From: Parvibaculum sp045863935
GTDB lineage: Bacteria; Pseudomonadota; Alphaproteobacteria; Parvibaculales; Parvibaculaceae
Direction of reading: 5' to 3'
Length of the DNA: 64,000 bases
Assembly (NCBI RefSeq): GCF_045863935.1
Contig: NZ_BTVP01000005.1
Coordinates: 1 to 64,000 of the forward strand
The notes under the pieces are model-generated. The model did no database searches. It worked only from the letters and a program-made list of their open reading frames with translations, and was not told the origin of the DNA. Shown here one piece after another: positions 1 to 10,120 of this stretch. The first letter of the stretch is position 1. Each line of letters begins with the position of its first letter. The position numbers and the translations under genes were made by a program.

Positions 1-92
1 TGGTTCAGATGGACACCTTCCCGGCCGAGCAGGATATGAAGCCGGCGATAGCCGATGCGGGCGAGGGGACGAGCGTCAGCGCCAGGTTGTGA
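1..92 (-). pseudogene. IS3-family transposase (OrfB) fragment at window edge
   Basis: Read on the minus strand, the first 80 or so bases encode a peptide with the pattern GYRRLHILLGREG...N, which resembles the N-terminal helix-turn-helix region of IS3-family OrfB transposases (usually GYRR-I/L-H-V-LL-RREG). The reading frame has a stop codon just upstream (the stop of the neighbouring SDR gene at 96-98), so the normal OrfB N-terminus and any OrfA are absent here. The reading continues off the left edge. I read it as a 5'-truncated remnant. Only about 28 codons are visible, so the family call rests on one motif. Confidence 0.55.
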
Positions 93-95
93 TCT

Positions 96-881
96 TCAGC
101 GGCGCCCCGCGAAGGGATGCGTGCTCGATAGCCCGCCATCGACGGCGATGGCCTGTCCGTTGACATAGGACGCATCGTCGCTCGCGAGGAAGAGCGCGGC
201 CTGTGCGATTTCCGGCGGCAGGCCGTAGCGCTTCAGCGGGTTGAGCTGGCCGATCTTGTCGTCCGAACCGCGCGCGCGGGCGCCGTCGAAAATCGGCTTC
301 GTCATTCCCGTCTCGATGAGGCCGGGGCAGATCGCGTTGACGCGCACGCCGGTGCCGTAGAATTCGTTGGCGGTGGTCTGGACGAGGCTGATGACGCCGG
401 CCTTGCTTGCGCTATAGGGCGTGCCGCCGGCATTGGCGCGCAGTCCCGCGACGGAGGCGGTGCAGACGATCGAGCCCTTGCCCTGGGCGATCATGTGGCG
501 GCTCGCATGTTTGATGGCGAGGAAGGGGCCGATGAGATTCACGGCGAGGATTTCCTTCCAGTAGTCCACCGTCTGCTCGTGCAGCGGCACGAGCCCGCCG
601 CTGATGCCGGCATTGGCATAGACGACGTCAAGGCCGCCGAACTCGGAGAGGCAATGATCGACAAAGCCCTTCACGGCCGCTTCGTCGCTCACATCCGCGG
701 CGACGGAGGAAACAGCGCCGCCTTCCTTGCGGATCATTTCCGCCGTTTCGTCGACCGCGGCCTCCACCCGGTCGATGGCGACGACCTGCGCGCCTTCATG
801 CGCAAAAAGAAGGGCGCTGGCGCGGCCAATGCCGCTGCCAGCGCCCGTTACGATGGCTCGTTTCCCGGACAGTCTTCCCAT
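96..881 (-). CDS. SDR family NAD(P)-dependent oxidoreductase
   Basis: This 261-residue protein is a classical short-chain dehydrogenase/reductase. The cofactor motif TGAGSGIG lies at residues 12-19, the NAG motif at 90-92, and the catalytic triad is S143, Y156 and K160 (YSASK). It ends with the usual SDR C-terminal pattern VNGQAIAVDGG. The frame is open further upstream, but the ATG at 881 is preceded by a good ribosome site (AGGGAGA) and begins right at the Rossmann fold. The substrate cannot be read from sequence. It probably oxidises or reduces an alcohol/ketone or 3-hydroxyacyl compound in the cytoplasm. A transposase remnant follows its 3' end. Confidence 0.9.
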   Translation of the reverse strand: MGRLSGKRAIVTGAGSGIGRASALLFAHEGAQVVAIDRVEAAVDETAEMIRKEGGAVSSVAADVSDEAAVKGFVDHCLSEFGGLDVVYANAGISGGLVPLHEQTVDYWKEILAVNLIGPFLAIKHASRHMIAQGKGSIVCTASVAGLRANAGGTPYSASKAGVISLVQTTANEFYGTGVRVNAICPGLIETGMTKPIFDGARARGSDDKIGQLNPLKRYGLPPEIAQAALFLASDDASYVNGQAIAVDGGLSSTHPFAGRR

Positions 882-957
882 GATCTTGTCTCCCTGAATC
901 GCATTTCGATGATGCGACTTTAGGGGCAGGGAAGCGCTGGGAACAGGCGAAAGAGGA

Positions 958-1311
958 TCAGAAGTCCTTGCCAGCCGACACGGCCCACTGAACCTGGCCC
1001 TGCGCGCCGTCGATCGTGCCGGAGCTGCCGACCGCCGGGGCTTCCTCGATGGGAGCCGTGCAGTTTTCCGGCGCATCGCCGACCTTGGTGCAGATCGTGT
1101 TGTCCGAAACGCGCCAGGAGCCCGGAGCCTCCGAACCGTCGGCGCCCTTCACCACGATGCTGGAAGCGTCGGGGTAATAGATCTTGGTCACGGCGCCGTC
1201 CGGCCCGGTGAGTGTCACGGTGTTGCCGACGAGGCCGTCACCCACATTGGCAAGCGCCGCACCGGCGAAGGCGAAAGTGGAAACCGCGACTGCGAGTACG
1301 AATTTTTTCAT
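958..1311 (-). CDS. small exported protein of unknown function
   Basis: A 117-residue protein with a clear Sec signal peptide (MKKFVLAVAVSTFAFAGAALA, cleavage near residue 21-22), so it is probably periplasmic. The mature part has two cysteines (in TICTK and ENCTA) that could form one disulfide. It contains short beta-like stretches (VTLTGPDGAVTKIYY) and a Trp in both GSWRV and VQWAV. The ATG has a strong ribosome site (GGGAGGG). I do not recognise a named family. It stands alone between an SDR gene and a small membrane protein, all on the minus strand, with gaps that suggest separate units. Confidence 0.75.
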   Translation of the reverse strand: MKKFVLAVAVSTFAFAGAALANVGDGLVGNTVTLTGPDGAVTKIYYPDASSIVVKGADGSEAPGSWRVSDNTICTKVGDAPENCTAPIEEAPAVGSSGTIDGAQGQVQWAVSAGKDF

Positions 1312-1431
1312 GGATACCCTCCCAAATTATATCCTTGTCCGGAGCAGGGACCTTTCCCTTGCCCGTTAACCACGAACTCTACATGCCCGCCCGGGCGGCG
1401 CAAGAGCGGCGCGGCAAGGCGGGAGGAAGAG

Positions 1432-1683
1432 TTAGCGGCGGAAGCCCGGCGGCTTCAGGAGGAAGATGATGAGCCAGATCGGAATGAGCACCATGGCGCC
1501 GAGCAGGAAATGCGGCAGCGCCCAGCCGATCCCCTCGCGCACGAAGGCGAGGATGGCCTCGGGCGTGAAGCCGACATCCTGAAGAACCTGCTCTGCTGTT
1601 ATGTCGAACGCGTTGAGCAGCGCGCCGATGGCCACCGCCCCAATGAAGAATTTCATCAGCGTCGACAAGGCGTTCTGGATCAT
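1432..1683 (-). CDS. small membrane protein, DUF6460-like
   Basis: This short protein (83 residues from the ATG at 1683) has two hydrophobic segments: roughly residues 8-24 (LMKFFIGAVAIGALLNAF) and residues 55-75 (a run ending IPIWLIIFLLKPPGF). Between them lies a short amphipathic stretch containing ITAEQVLQDVG. The layout resembles small alphaproteobacterial inner-membrane proteins classed as DUF6460. A GTG in frame at 1713 would add ten residues; I prefer the ATG because translation then starts close to the first helix, but neither has a strong ribosome site. Function unknown. Confidence 0.65.
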   Translation of the reverse strand: MIQNALSTLMKFFIGAVAIGALLNAFDITAEQVLQDVGFTPEAILAFVREGIGWALPHFLLGAMVLIPIWLIIFLLKPPGFRR

Positions 1684-1761
1684 GAAGGCGCCGCCCCGGT
1701 CCCGACGAATCACTCAAGGCCAGTCTAGACGGGACCGCAGCCCGGGACAAAGGCCCCGAAA

Positions 1762-3804
1762 CTACTGCCCGAACAGCTTTTTCAGCGCGTCTTCGGGGCT
1801 CTGCTTCGGCTCTTCCGCCGTTTCGCCCCCTGTGGTGCCGGTCTCGCCCGTCTCTCCGCTTGCGCTGCCGTCGTTCGCGGGCTCGCCCATGAGGCCCTTC
1901 AGCAGGCTCTTGCCCTTGTCTTCCTTGATGGAATCGATGGTCTGCTTGATGTTCTCGCGGTTCTGGATCATCGATTTCAGGTCCGGCGCGAAGCGCGGAT
2001 TGGACCATGAGCCGGTGATGAGGACCGGCACCTCGATGCCCTTGGCTTCCGACGAACCGCCCTGGCCCTCGAGCGTCGCCGCGAGCTTCGGCTCGACGCG
2101 GTAATCGAGCGTCTTTTTGGGCATGTCGGCCGTGCCTGCCCCCGTCACGCGGATGAGCGGCGAAAGGAGCTTCAGGTCGTCATTCTTCAGGATGCCGTTG
2201 GTGATCGTGAAGGTGCCGCCGAGCTCGGAGAAATCCGTGTCCTGCGTGCCGCCGGACTGCCAGCCCGTTGTGGCGGCGCTCAGAACCGTACGGGTGAGCT
2301 GCGCGAGGTTGATCCCCTTGATCTTGCCGTTGGTGAATTTCACGCTGCCATTGCCGTTGAGCGCCGAGACCATGTCACGCTGGCTGCGTCCGGCGGTGGT
2401 GACGGCGATGTCGAGGGCGGTCTTGCCCTCGAGCCGTTTGAAGTCGGCCGCATCGGTAAGGAAGGGCGCGGCCGAAAGTCCGGCCAGCGCGAAATTCGCA
2501 TTCACCTTCGGCGTGGCGCCCGCGCCGTTCACGGTGAGCTTGCCCGAGCCCTGGCCTTCATAGAGCGCAAGCTTCGAGAGATTGGCGTCAAGCACGCCAT
2601 TCGAAAGCTTCAGCGCCAATGCGCTTTCGCCGACCTTGAGCTTCTGGAAGAGGATTTCGCCCGCCGAGAAAGTGAAATCGGCATCGGCCGCCTTGAGCCC
2701 CGAAAGGTCGATAGGCTCGGTGCTCCAGCCCTCGTCGCCGCCGGAGCCGCCACCGGAACCGCCGCCGCTCTCGCCACCATTCGCGAGATAGGTGTTCACG
2801 TCGATCCTGTCGACGGCGAGCTTGCCCTTGATGTTCGGCCGTGCGCCGCCCGTGCCGACCGACAGGTCGCCCGTCGCATTCATGCCGTCGAAGGCAATCT
2901 TCGCGCCCGAGAACCGGTAGAGATTGTCCGTGCCGCTCGCCTTGCCGCTGATGGTGAGCCGCCCGAAGCCTTCGCCCGCAGGCATCGGGCTCCCCGTCCA
3001 GGCCGCGAGCTCGCGCACCGAAGGGACATCGAGGTCGACCGCGCCGGAAAAGGCGATGCCGTCGATCACCTTGAGCGTGCCTTCATAGGAGGTCGTCAGC
3101 TTCGGCGCCGAGACGGCGAGCGTCACGGGCGTCTCGCCGCCTTCCGTGAACGCGCGGGGACGCGCAGCCTTGAGGTCGATATCGATTTCATCGCCGTTCC
3201 AGACGAGTGAGCCGTCCGCGACGAAAGGTTCGTCGAGGCCCGGCATGGCAAGGTCGATATTGACGCTCTCCATCGCGTAGCTCGCGCCCGACTGCGCATT
3301 GCGATAGGTGGCGCTGCCGTTCTGGATAGATACCTCGCCGAGCCGGAACTCGCTCACCGCCGGGCCGCCGCCTTGCGAGGGCGCGTCCGGCGCCGCGGGT
3401 GCGGCCTGACCCTGAGCGCTTTCGAACTGCCAGTTCGGCGTCCCGTCCTTGCGGATTTCGAGATGGATGATCGGGTCGACCAGCACGAAACTGTCGATTT
3501 CCACATTGCCGCTGAAGAGCGGAACGAGCTTCAGCGCCGCCCGCATCTCTTTCATCGAGGCCATTTCCGCGTCCCGCGCCCATTTCGGGTTCGAGAAGCC
3601 GACATCGCCGATCGAAATCGCAATGTTGGGGAAGAGGGAGAGGCCGATATCGCCGTCGATGCGCAGGTCCCGGCCCGTCTGTGCCTTCACGAGTTCGGCC
3701 ACTTTCGCCTTGTAGGTCTCCATCGGGATCAGCATGGGGACCACGACGATAGCGGCAACGACGATGAGCAGGAGACCGGCAAGAATGGCGATCAGGCGGG
3801 ACAT
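1762..3804 (-). CDS. AsmA family protein
   Basis: A 680-residue envelope protein with one N-terminal transmembrane helix (residues 4-26), followed by the AsmA signature region: KAKVAELVKAQTGRDLRIDGDIGLSLFPNIAISIGDV is the typical start of the long beta-groove domain. A Gly/Ser linker (about residues 338-350) separates the N-terminal part from the AsmA-2 type C-terminal domain. Proteins of this family are anchored in the inner membrane, reach into the periplasm, and are linked to lipid transport or outer-membrane homeostasis. The ATG at 3804 is preceded by GGAG. A longer in-frame extension lacks a membrane helix and is unlikely. It is divergent from the acetoacetyl-CoA synthetase gene. Confidence 0.88.
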   Translation of the reverse strand: MSRLIAILAGLLLIVVAAIVVVPMLIPMETYKAKVAELVKAQTGRDLRIDGDIGLSLFPNIAISIGDVGFSNPKWARDAEMASMKEMRAALKLVPLFSGNVEIDSFVLVDPIIHLEIRKDGTPNWQFESAQGQAAPAAPDAPSQGGGPAVSEFRLGEVSIQNGSATYRNAQSGASYAMESVNIDLAMPGLDEPFVADGSLVWNGDEIDIDLKAARPRAFTEGGETPVTLAVSAPKLTTSYEGTLKVIDGIAFSGAVDLDVPSVRELAAWTGSPMPAGEGFGRLTISGKASGTDNLYRFSGAKIAFDGMNATGDLSVGTGGARPNIKGKLAVDRIDVNTYLANGGESGGGSGGGSGGDEGWSTEPIDLSGLKAADADFTFSAGEILFQKLKVGESALALKLSNGVLDANLSKLALYEGQGSGKLTVNGAGATPKVNANFALAGLSAAPFLTDAADFKRLEGKTALDIAVTTAGRSQRDMVSALNGNGSVKFTNGKIKGINLAQLTRTVLSAATTGWQSGGTQDTDFSELGGTFTITNGILKNDDLKLLSPLIRVTGAGTADMPKKTLDYRVEPKLAATLEGQGGSSEAKGIEVPVLITGSWSNPRFAPDLKSMIQNRENIKQTIDSIKEDKGKSLLKGLMGEPANDGSASGETGETGTTGGETAEEPKQSPEDALKKLFGQ

Positions 3805-3960
3805 GGGAGGCTCCGGTTTTGTTCTCGCCACACTGGGGGCGAAATATGGCTGCAGCATGATAGTGCAGTGGAAAGCGCGGCGCATCCCCCGGAGGCTCTA
3901 CCCTTTCGCGGAGCCGCCAAATTGCACTAAGTTGCGGCACGCGCGGAAGGAGCGGCCCTT

Positions 3961-5936
<1,976 letters not shown>

Positions 5937-5940
<4 letters not shown>

Positions 5941-6872
5941 ATTGCGTCCGCAAGCAGCAGCCGTCCGCCGAGCCCGGCCTGCGGCACATGCCGTCCCTCG
6001 ATCCAGGCGCGGATCATTGCGTTGACGGCTTCGGGCGCTTCCTGCTGCACCCAATGCGAGACCTGCGGCAGGTAGCGGATGGTGAAATCGTCCACCAGCT
6101 CTTCCGTTCCGTAGGTGAGCTCCTTGCCGAGCGCCGCATCCTCCTCGCCCCAGATCATCAGGGTTGGCGTGTCGAGCTGCGGCGGGTTTGTCCATTCGGC
6201 AGGCTTTTCGCCCTGCATCAGCGCGCGATAATAATTGATCATCGCTGTCATCGCGCCGGGAAGCTGCGCGTTCTTGCGGTAGTGGTCGAGCACCTCGTCG
6301 GGAAAGCGGCTCTTGTCCACCGCCATGCCGTAAAATGCCTGCGCGATCGCATGCGCGTTGCGCGCGAGAAAGAGCTTCTCCGGCAGCCAGGGAATCTGGA
6401 AGAAGAAGACGTACCAGCTCTTCTTGAGCTGCGCCCATGTCCGTCCCCGCGTCGCGAAGAGCGTGGGGTGGGGCAGGTTCATGACGATGAAACGTTCGAG
6501 CGGACGCACTTTCCTGAGCGCGAAGGTCCAGCCGATCACGCCGCCCCAGTCGTGTGAGACAAGCGTAACGGGTCCTGTGATCCCGCGCGCGCGGGCCGCG
6601 TCGATGAGCGCCGCCACATCGTCGAGAAGGTGCTCGATCCGGTAGTGTTCCTTGCCCCTCGGTCGCGACGTGCCGCCATAGCCGCGCAGGTTTGGCGCCC
6701 AGGCCGTGTAGCCGAGTTCGGCAAAGACGGGCATCTGGTGGCGCCAGGAAAACTTGCTTTCGGGAAAGCCATGCAGCAGCAGCGCGAGCTTGTTGCCCTC
6801 GCCGCACATGTCGACCTCGAAGGCGAGGCCGTTCGCTTCGATGTAAGCCGTGCCGATCGCTTTGCCGCTCAT
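5937..6872 (-). CDS. alpha/beta hydrolase, epoxide-hydrolase-like
   Basis: A 311-residue cytoplasmic alpha/beta hydrolase. The oxyanion motif HGFPES is at residues 34-39. The nucleophile motif SHDWGG at 106-111 places an aspartate (D108) as nucleophile, as in epoxide hydrolases and haloalkane dehalogenases rather than Ser esterases. The catalytic His is probably in VSHWVQQEAP, where the Trp after His is also typical of epoxide hydrolases. A cap domain with several Tyr/Trp lies between. It probably opens epoxides, though fluoroacetate dehalogenase-like activity cannot be excluded. It is convergent with and overlaps the acetoacetyl-CoA synthetase by 4 bp, and is divergent from the NSS transporter. 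Confidence 0.85.
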
Positions 6873-7071
6873 GGCTCTCCCCGCTCTTGTTCTTGCCGGG
6901 GACTATAGGCGATTCCGGCGCGGCGCAAGCGAAGGATCGGCGCTTTTCGTCTCGCCGGGGCCTGACAGAAGGCCGCGAATTCCCTATTGTCTCGACACAA
7001 TTTGGGGGTCGTGCGGCAAACTGGCGGGGGCGCCGGGCCGCAGGGGCTGCGTCCGTCAGAGGGGGATTTTC

Positions 7072-8445
7072 ATGACCACTCCGTTTACGCCGCGTCACTG
7101 GTCGTCGCGGTTCGCCTTCCTGATGGCCGCCATCGGCAGTGCCGTGGGCCTCGGCAATATCTGGCGCTTTCCCTACCTCGCGGGCGAGAACGGCGGCGGC
7201 GCCTTCATCCTCATTTATGCGGCAACGACGCTCGCCATCGCGCTTCCGATCCTCATCTCGGAAATCATGCTGGGCCGCATGGGCAAGCAGAGCCCGATCA
7301 ACGCCATGAGAGCGCTCATCGCCGAACACAAGGCGGCACGCTTCTGGATGCTGATCGGCTGGGGCGGCATTGCCGGCGCTTTCGTCGTGTTGTCCTACTA
7401 CAGCGTCATCGGCGGCTGGGCGCTCAAATATGTCGAGCTGGCGCTGACAGGCGCCTTCTCGGGTGAGACGGAAGCCGCCGCCGCGGACCACTTCTCGACC
7501 TTCGTCGCCGATAGCGGCTCGCTGATGATCTGGCAGACGCTCTTTCTCGTCATCACGGCCGGCATCGTCGCGGCAGGCGTCACCGGCGGCATCGAGCGCG
7601 CCGTCGTCATGCTCATGCCGCTTCTCTTCATCCTGCTTGCGGCGATGGCCGTCTATGCGACCACAATGCCGGGCTTCGGCGCGGCCATGCAGTTCATGCT
7701 CGCTTTCGATTTCAGCGAGGTCACGCCCGGCACCGTCCTTGCCGCGATCGGACAGGGCTTCTTTTCGGTGTCGATCGCGCTCGGCACCATGATGACCTAT
7801 GGCGCCTATCTCGACGAGGATGTCTCCATCGGCCAGTCCGCCATCGTGATCGCGGTCGCCGATACGGCCGTTGCCATCCTCGCCGGCATCGCCATCTTCC
7901 CGCTCGTCTTCTCCTATGGGCTCGAACCGTCGAGCGGCCCCGGTCTCACCTTCATCACGCTGCCCATCGCCTTCGGCACCATCGGCAATGGTGTGGTGAT
8001 CGGCGGCGCCTTCTTCATCCTCCTTACCGTCGCGGCGGTCACGTCGGCGATCTCGCTGCTGGAGCCCATCGTCGCCTGGATAGAGGAGGGCGTGCACCTG
8101 TCGCGCAAATGGCTCGCCATCATCGTCGGTGCCGCCGCCTGGGTGGCGGGTCTCGGCACGGTCTTCTCGTTCAACAGCTGGTCGGACTTCCACCCCATGG
8201 CGCGCTTCGGCGTCATGGAAAAGATGACGGTCTTCGACGTGCTCGACTTCACGACAGCGAATTTGGTCATGCCGACGGTCGGCCTGCTCATCGCGCTGTT
8301 TGCGGGATGGGTGCTTTCCGGGCCCGTCGTCGAGGGGGCGCTGGGCGCCAGGGGCAAGGCCTGGTTCCCCTGGTGGCGCTTTGCGCTCCGCTTCATCGCC
8401 CCGCTGGGCGTGGTCTCGATCTTCGTGGCTAATGTCTTGATGTAG
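7072..8445 (+). CDS. sodium-dependent transporter, NSS (SLC6) family
   Basis: A 457-residue polytopic inner-membrane protein. The N-terminus carries the family hallmark in TM1, GSAVGLGNIWRFPYLAGENGGGAF (about residues 20-43), whose unwound part binds Na+ and substrate in LeuT-type carriers. About 11-12 hydrophobic segments follow, including the TM6-like FFSVSIALGTMMTYGAYL. Bacterial NSS members usually import amino acids with sodium; the substrate is not readable here. The ATG at 7072 follows GAGGGGGA. Longer in-frame starts would add a non-membrane tail and were rejected. tRNA-His lies about 120 bp downstream. Confidence 0.93.
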   Translation: MTTPFTPRHWSSRFAFLMAAIGSAVGLGNIWRFPYLAGENGGGAFILIYAATTLAIALPILISEIMLGRMGKQSPINAMRALIAEHKAARFWMLIGWGGIAGAFVVLSYYSVIGGWALKYVELALTGAFSGETEAAAADHFSTFVADSGSLMIWQTLFLVITAGIVAAGVTGGIERAVVMLMPLLFILLAAMAVYATTMPGFGAAMQFMLAFDFSEVTPGTVLAAIGQGFFSVSIALGTMMTYGAYLDEDVSIGQSAIVIAVADTAVAILAGIAIFPLVFSYGLEPSSGPGLTFITLPIAFGTIGNGVVIGGAFFILLTVAAVTSAISLLEPIVAWIEEGVHLSRKWLAIIVGAAAWVAGLGTVFSFNSWSDFHPMARFGVMEKMTVFDVLDFTTANLVMPTVGLLIALFAGWVLSGPVVEGALGARGKAWFPWWRFALRFIAPLGVVSIFVANVLM

Positions 8446-8568
8446 AGGGGTTTTGGCCTGCCTGCCGATTTTTGCGGACAGCGCCAGCCCGGGCTTGTCA
8501 TTCGGGCCGGGCCGAATTAAGTTCCCGGCCATCGCGGCGGGCTTTGCGCCCGTTTCCGCTTATCCCGT

Positions 8569-8645
8569 GCAGCCGTAGCTCAGCTGGTTAGAGCGCTAGA
8601 TTGTGGATCTAGAGGTCCCCCGTTCGATCCGGGGCGGCTGTACCA
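8569..8645 (+). tRNA. tRNA-His (GTG anticodon), A73 without G-1
   Basis: A complete cloverleaf is present. The acceptor is GCAGCCG/CGGCTGT (8569-8575 with 8635-8641; pair 1:72 is G:U). The D-stem is GCTC/GAGC, the anticodon stem CTAGA/TCTAG with loop TTGTGGA (anticodon GTG at 8603-8605), and the T-stem CCCCG/CGGGG with loop TTCGATC. CCA is encoded at 8643-8645. The discriminator base is A73 and the base before position 1 is T, so the otherwise near-universal G-1:C73 pair is absent, as known for many alphaproteobacteria. A TTGTCA element at 8495-8500 with TTAAGT at 8517-8522 could be its promoter. Confidence 0.97.
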
Positions 8646-8649
8646 CCCT

Positions 8650-9183
8650 TCATTCCTCTCGCGGCACGATGAAGACCGCGCCAAGGATCTGACCGATCTC
8701 CTCGCCTCCGGTCGTGAGCGGCAGCAGGAGAGCGTGCATATCGAGAGGTTCCTCCTCTCCGATCCGTGCGACCGGTGTCTTCAGCGACAGGGGGCAGGCA
8801 AACAGCAGCACCGCCCGCATCGCCTCGGACCAGCGCGTCCGCATTACTTCGTCCGTGAGTTTCGAGTCGGACGCCGCTTTCATTTCCGAAAACCTCTCGC
8901 CCGTCCTGTCGAAGCCCGTTATGGCCGAAAGTTCCGCGCCGGACAGGCGGAACCGGAAATCCGCACCGCCATCGAGCACCTCGACGATCCCGACATGGGG
9001 CAGCATTCGCCGGAACTCTTCCGGGCGGATGTCGGCCCGATCGGGGAAGGGTCTTCCGGCGCGCTTTTCCTCCCAGCAGGCAAGCAGGCTGGCGAGTGCC
9101 GGATGTTTCGGCCTCTCAAGCAGCGTGACCTTCGCGTCGGCGTCGACCGACCTTGTGATCCGGGTGGAAATGAATGAGGACAT
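8650..9183 (-). CDS. PAS-domain protein (PAS_5-like)
   Basis: A 177-residue soluble protein that appears to be a single PAS-like domain of the alphaproteobacterial type found alone. The segment from about residue 23 (ERPKHPALASLLACWEEKRAGR...PDRADIRPEEFRRMLPHVGIVEVL) is typical of this family, followed by DFRFRLSGAELSAITGFDRTGERFSEM, a PAS core. The C-terminus ends in LLPLTTGGEEIGQILG, the last PAS strands. Ligand and partner are unknown; related proteins are thought to be stand-alone sensors or signalling adaptors. The ribosome site is AGAGGAAG. It converges on tRNA-His with only 4 bp between them. Confidence 0.8.
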   Translation of the reverse strand: MSSFISTRITRSVDADAKVTLLERPKHPALASLLACWEEKRAGRPFPDRADIRPEEFRRMLPHVGIVEVLDGGADFRFRLSGAELSAITGFDRTGERFSEMKAASDSKLTDEVMRTRWSEAMRAVLLFACPLSLKTPVARIGEEEPLDMHALLLPLTTGGEEIGQILGAVFIVPREE

Positions 9184-9363
9184 CTCTTCCTCTCCGGGCG
9201 GAAAACGCCCGGAGCCATATTGCCATGGGAAAGTTAACGGATTCTGCGGCTGCAGCCGCGCAGCGCTCTTGCGCATGGCCGCACCCCGGTGTTTCCTTGC
9301 CCGCCACAGGTTCCGGCCACCGGAAATGGCTGCTTTTTCAATCGGTTCCACGGGAGACGGTCG

Positions 9364-10029
9364 ATGACCCTCACAGTCTATGGCGCAAGCCTTTCCCCCT
9401 TCGTGCGCAAGGTGCGCGTGTTTCTCGCCGAGAAAGGTGAGGCCTACACGCTCGAACAGGTGAACATTTTCCCGGCGCCCGACTGGTTCCTCGAGATCTC
9501 GCCGCTGAAGCGCATCCCGGTCCTTCGCGACGATAGTGAGGGCGCGGATGCGACACTGCCGGACTCCTCCGCGATCTGCGGCTATCTGGAAAAGAAGTTC
9601 CCCTCGCCCGCGCTCTACCCGCAGGACGCTTTCCAGTACGGCAAGGCCCTCTGGTACGAGGAATATGCGGATTCCGAACTTGCGGGGAACATCGGCATGG
9701 GCACCTTCCGCCCGATGATCGTGAACCGCATGATGGGCAAGGAGGCGGATCGCGAGACGGCGGACAAGACTTTCAATGAAAAACTGCCCCGTTTCTTCGC
9801 CTGGCTCGACAAGGAAATCGGCGCGAAGGACTTTCTCGTGGGCGGCGCCTTCGGCATCGCCGACATCGCCGTCGGCACCCAGTTCGTCAATCTCGCCCAT
9901 GCGGGCTTCCGTCCGGACGAGAAGACATGGCCGAATCTGGCGCGCTATCTGGCGGCCATTCATGCCCGGCCCGGTTTTGCCGCCTGCATCGAGGAGGAGA
10001 CGGCGCTCCTGAAGAAATTCGGCCTCTGA
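9364..10029 (+). CDS. glutathione S-transferase family protein
   Basis: A 221-residue cytosolic protein with the thioredoxin-like N-terminal GST domain (MTLTVYGASLSPFVRKVRVFL; SPF near residues 11-13 in the active-site loop; cis-Pro in KRIPVL near 50-55; PDSSAICGYLE near 66-76, the glutathione-binding SNAIL/TRAI-like position). A helical C-terminal domain follows (FGIADIAVGTQFVNL is the N-capping region). It probably conjugates glutathione to electrophiles or reduces peroxides. The ribosome site is GGGAGAC. It sits upstream of a fatty-acyl-CoA ligase with a 91-bp gap, possibly cotranscribed. Confidence 0.92.
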   Translation: MTLTVYGASLSPFVRKVRVFLAEKGEAYTLEQVNIFPAPDWFLEISPLKRIPVLRDDSEGADATLPDSSAICGYLEKKFPSPALYPQDAFQYGKALWYEEYADSELAGNIGMGTFRPMIVNRMMGKEADRETADKTFNEKLPRFFAWLDKEIGAKDFLVGGAFGIADIAVGTQFVNLAHAGFRPDEKTWPNLARYLAAIHARPGFAACIEEETALLKKFGL

Positions 10030-10120
10030 GCGTCCCGCTTCAATTTCACCGTCAAAAGCGATATGTGTCGGGAAACGCGACGGCAAAAGCCGCCGATAAC
10101 GACACCCAGGGAGAAACGAA

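Noticed and set aside
3..92. Plus-strand peptide reading near the left edge
   Set aside because: It has no recognisable motif, whereas the minus strand shows an IS3 transposase pattern.
6986..7001. ATTGT-N6-ACAAT dyad upstream of the NSS transporter
   Set aside because: Only five-base arms; expected by chance in a window of this size and no supporting promoter elements.
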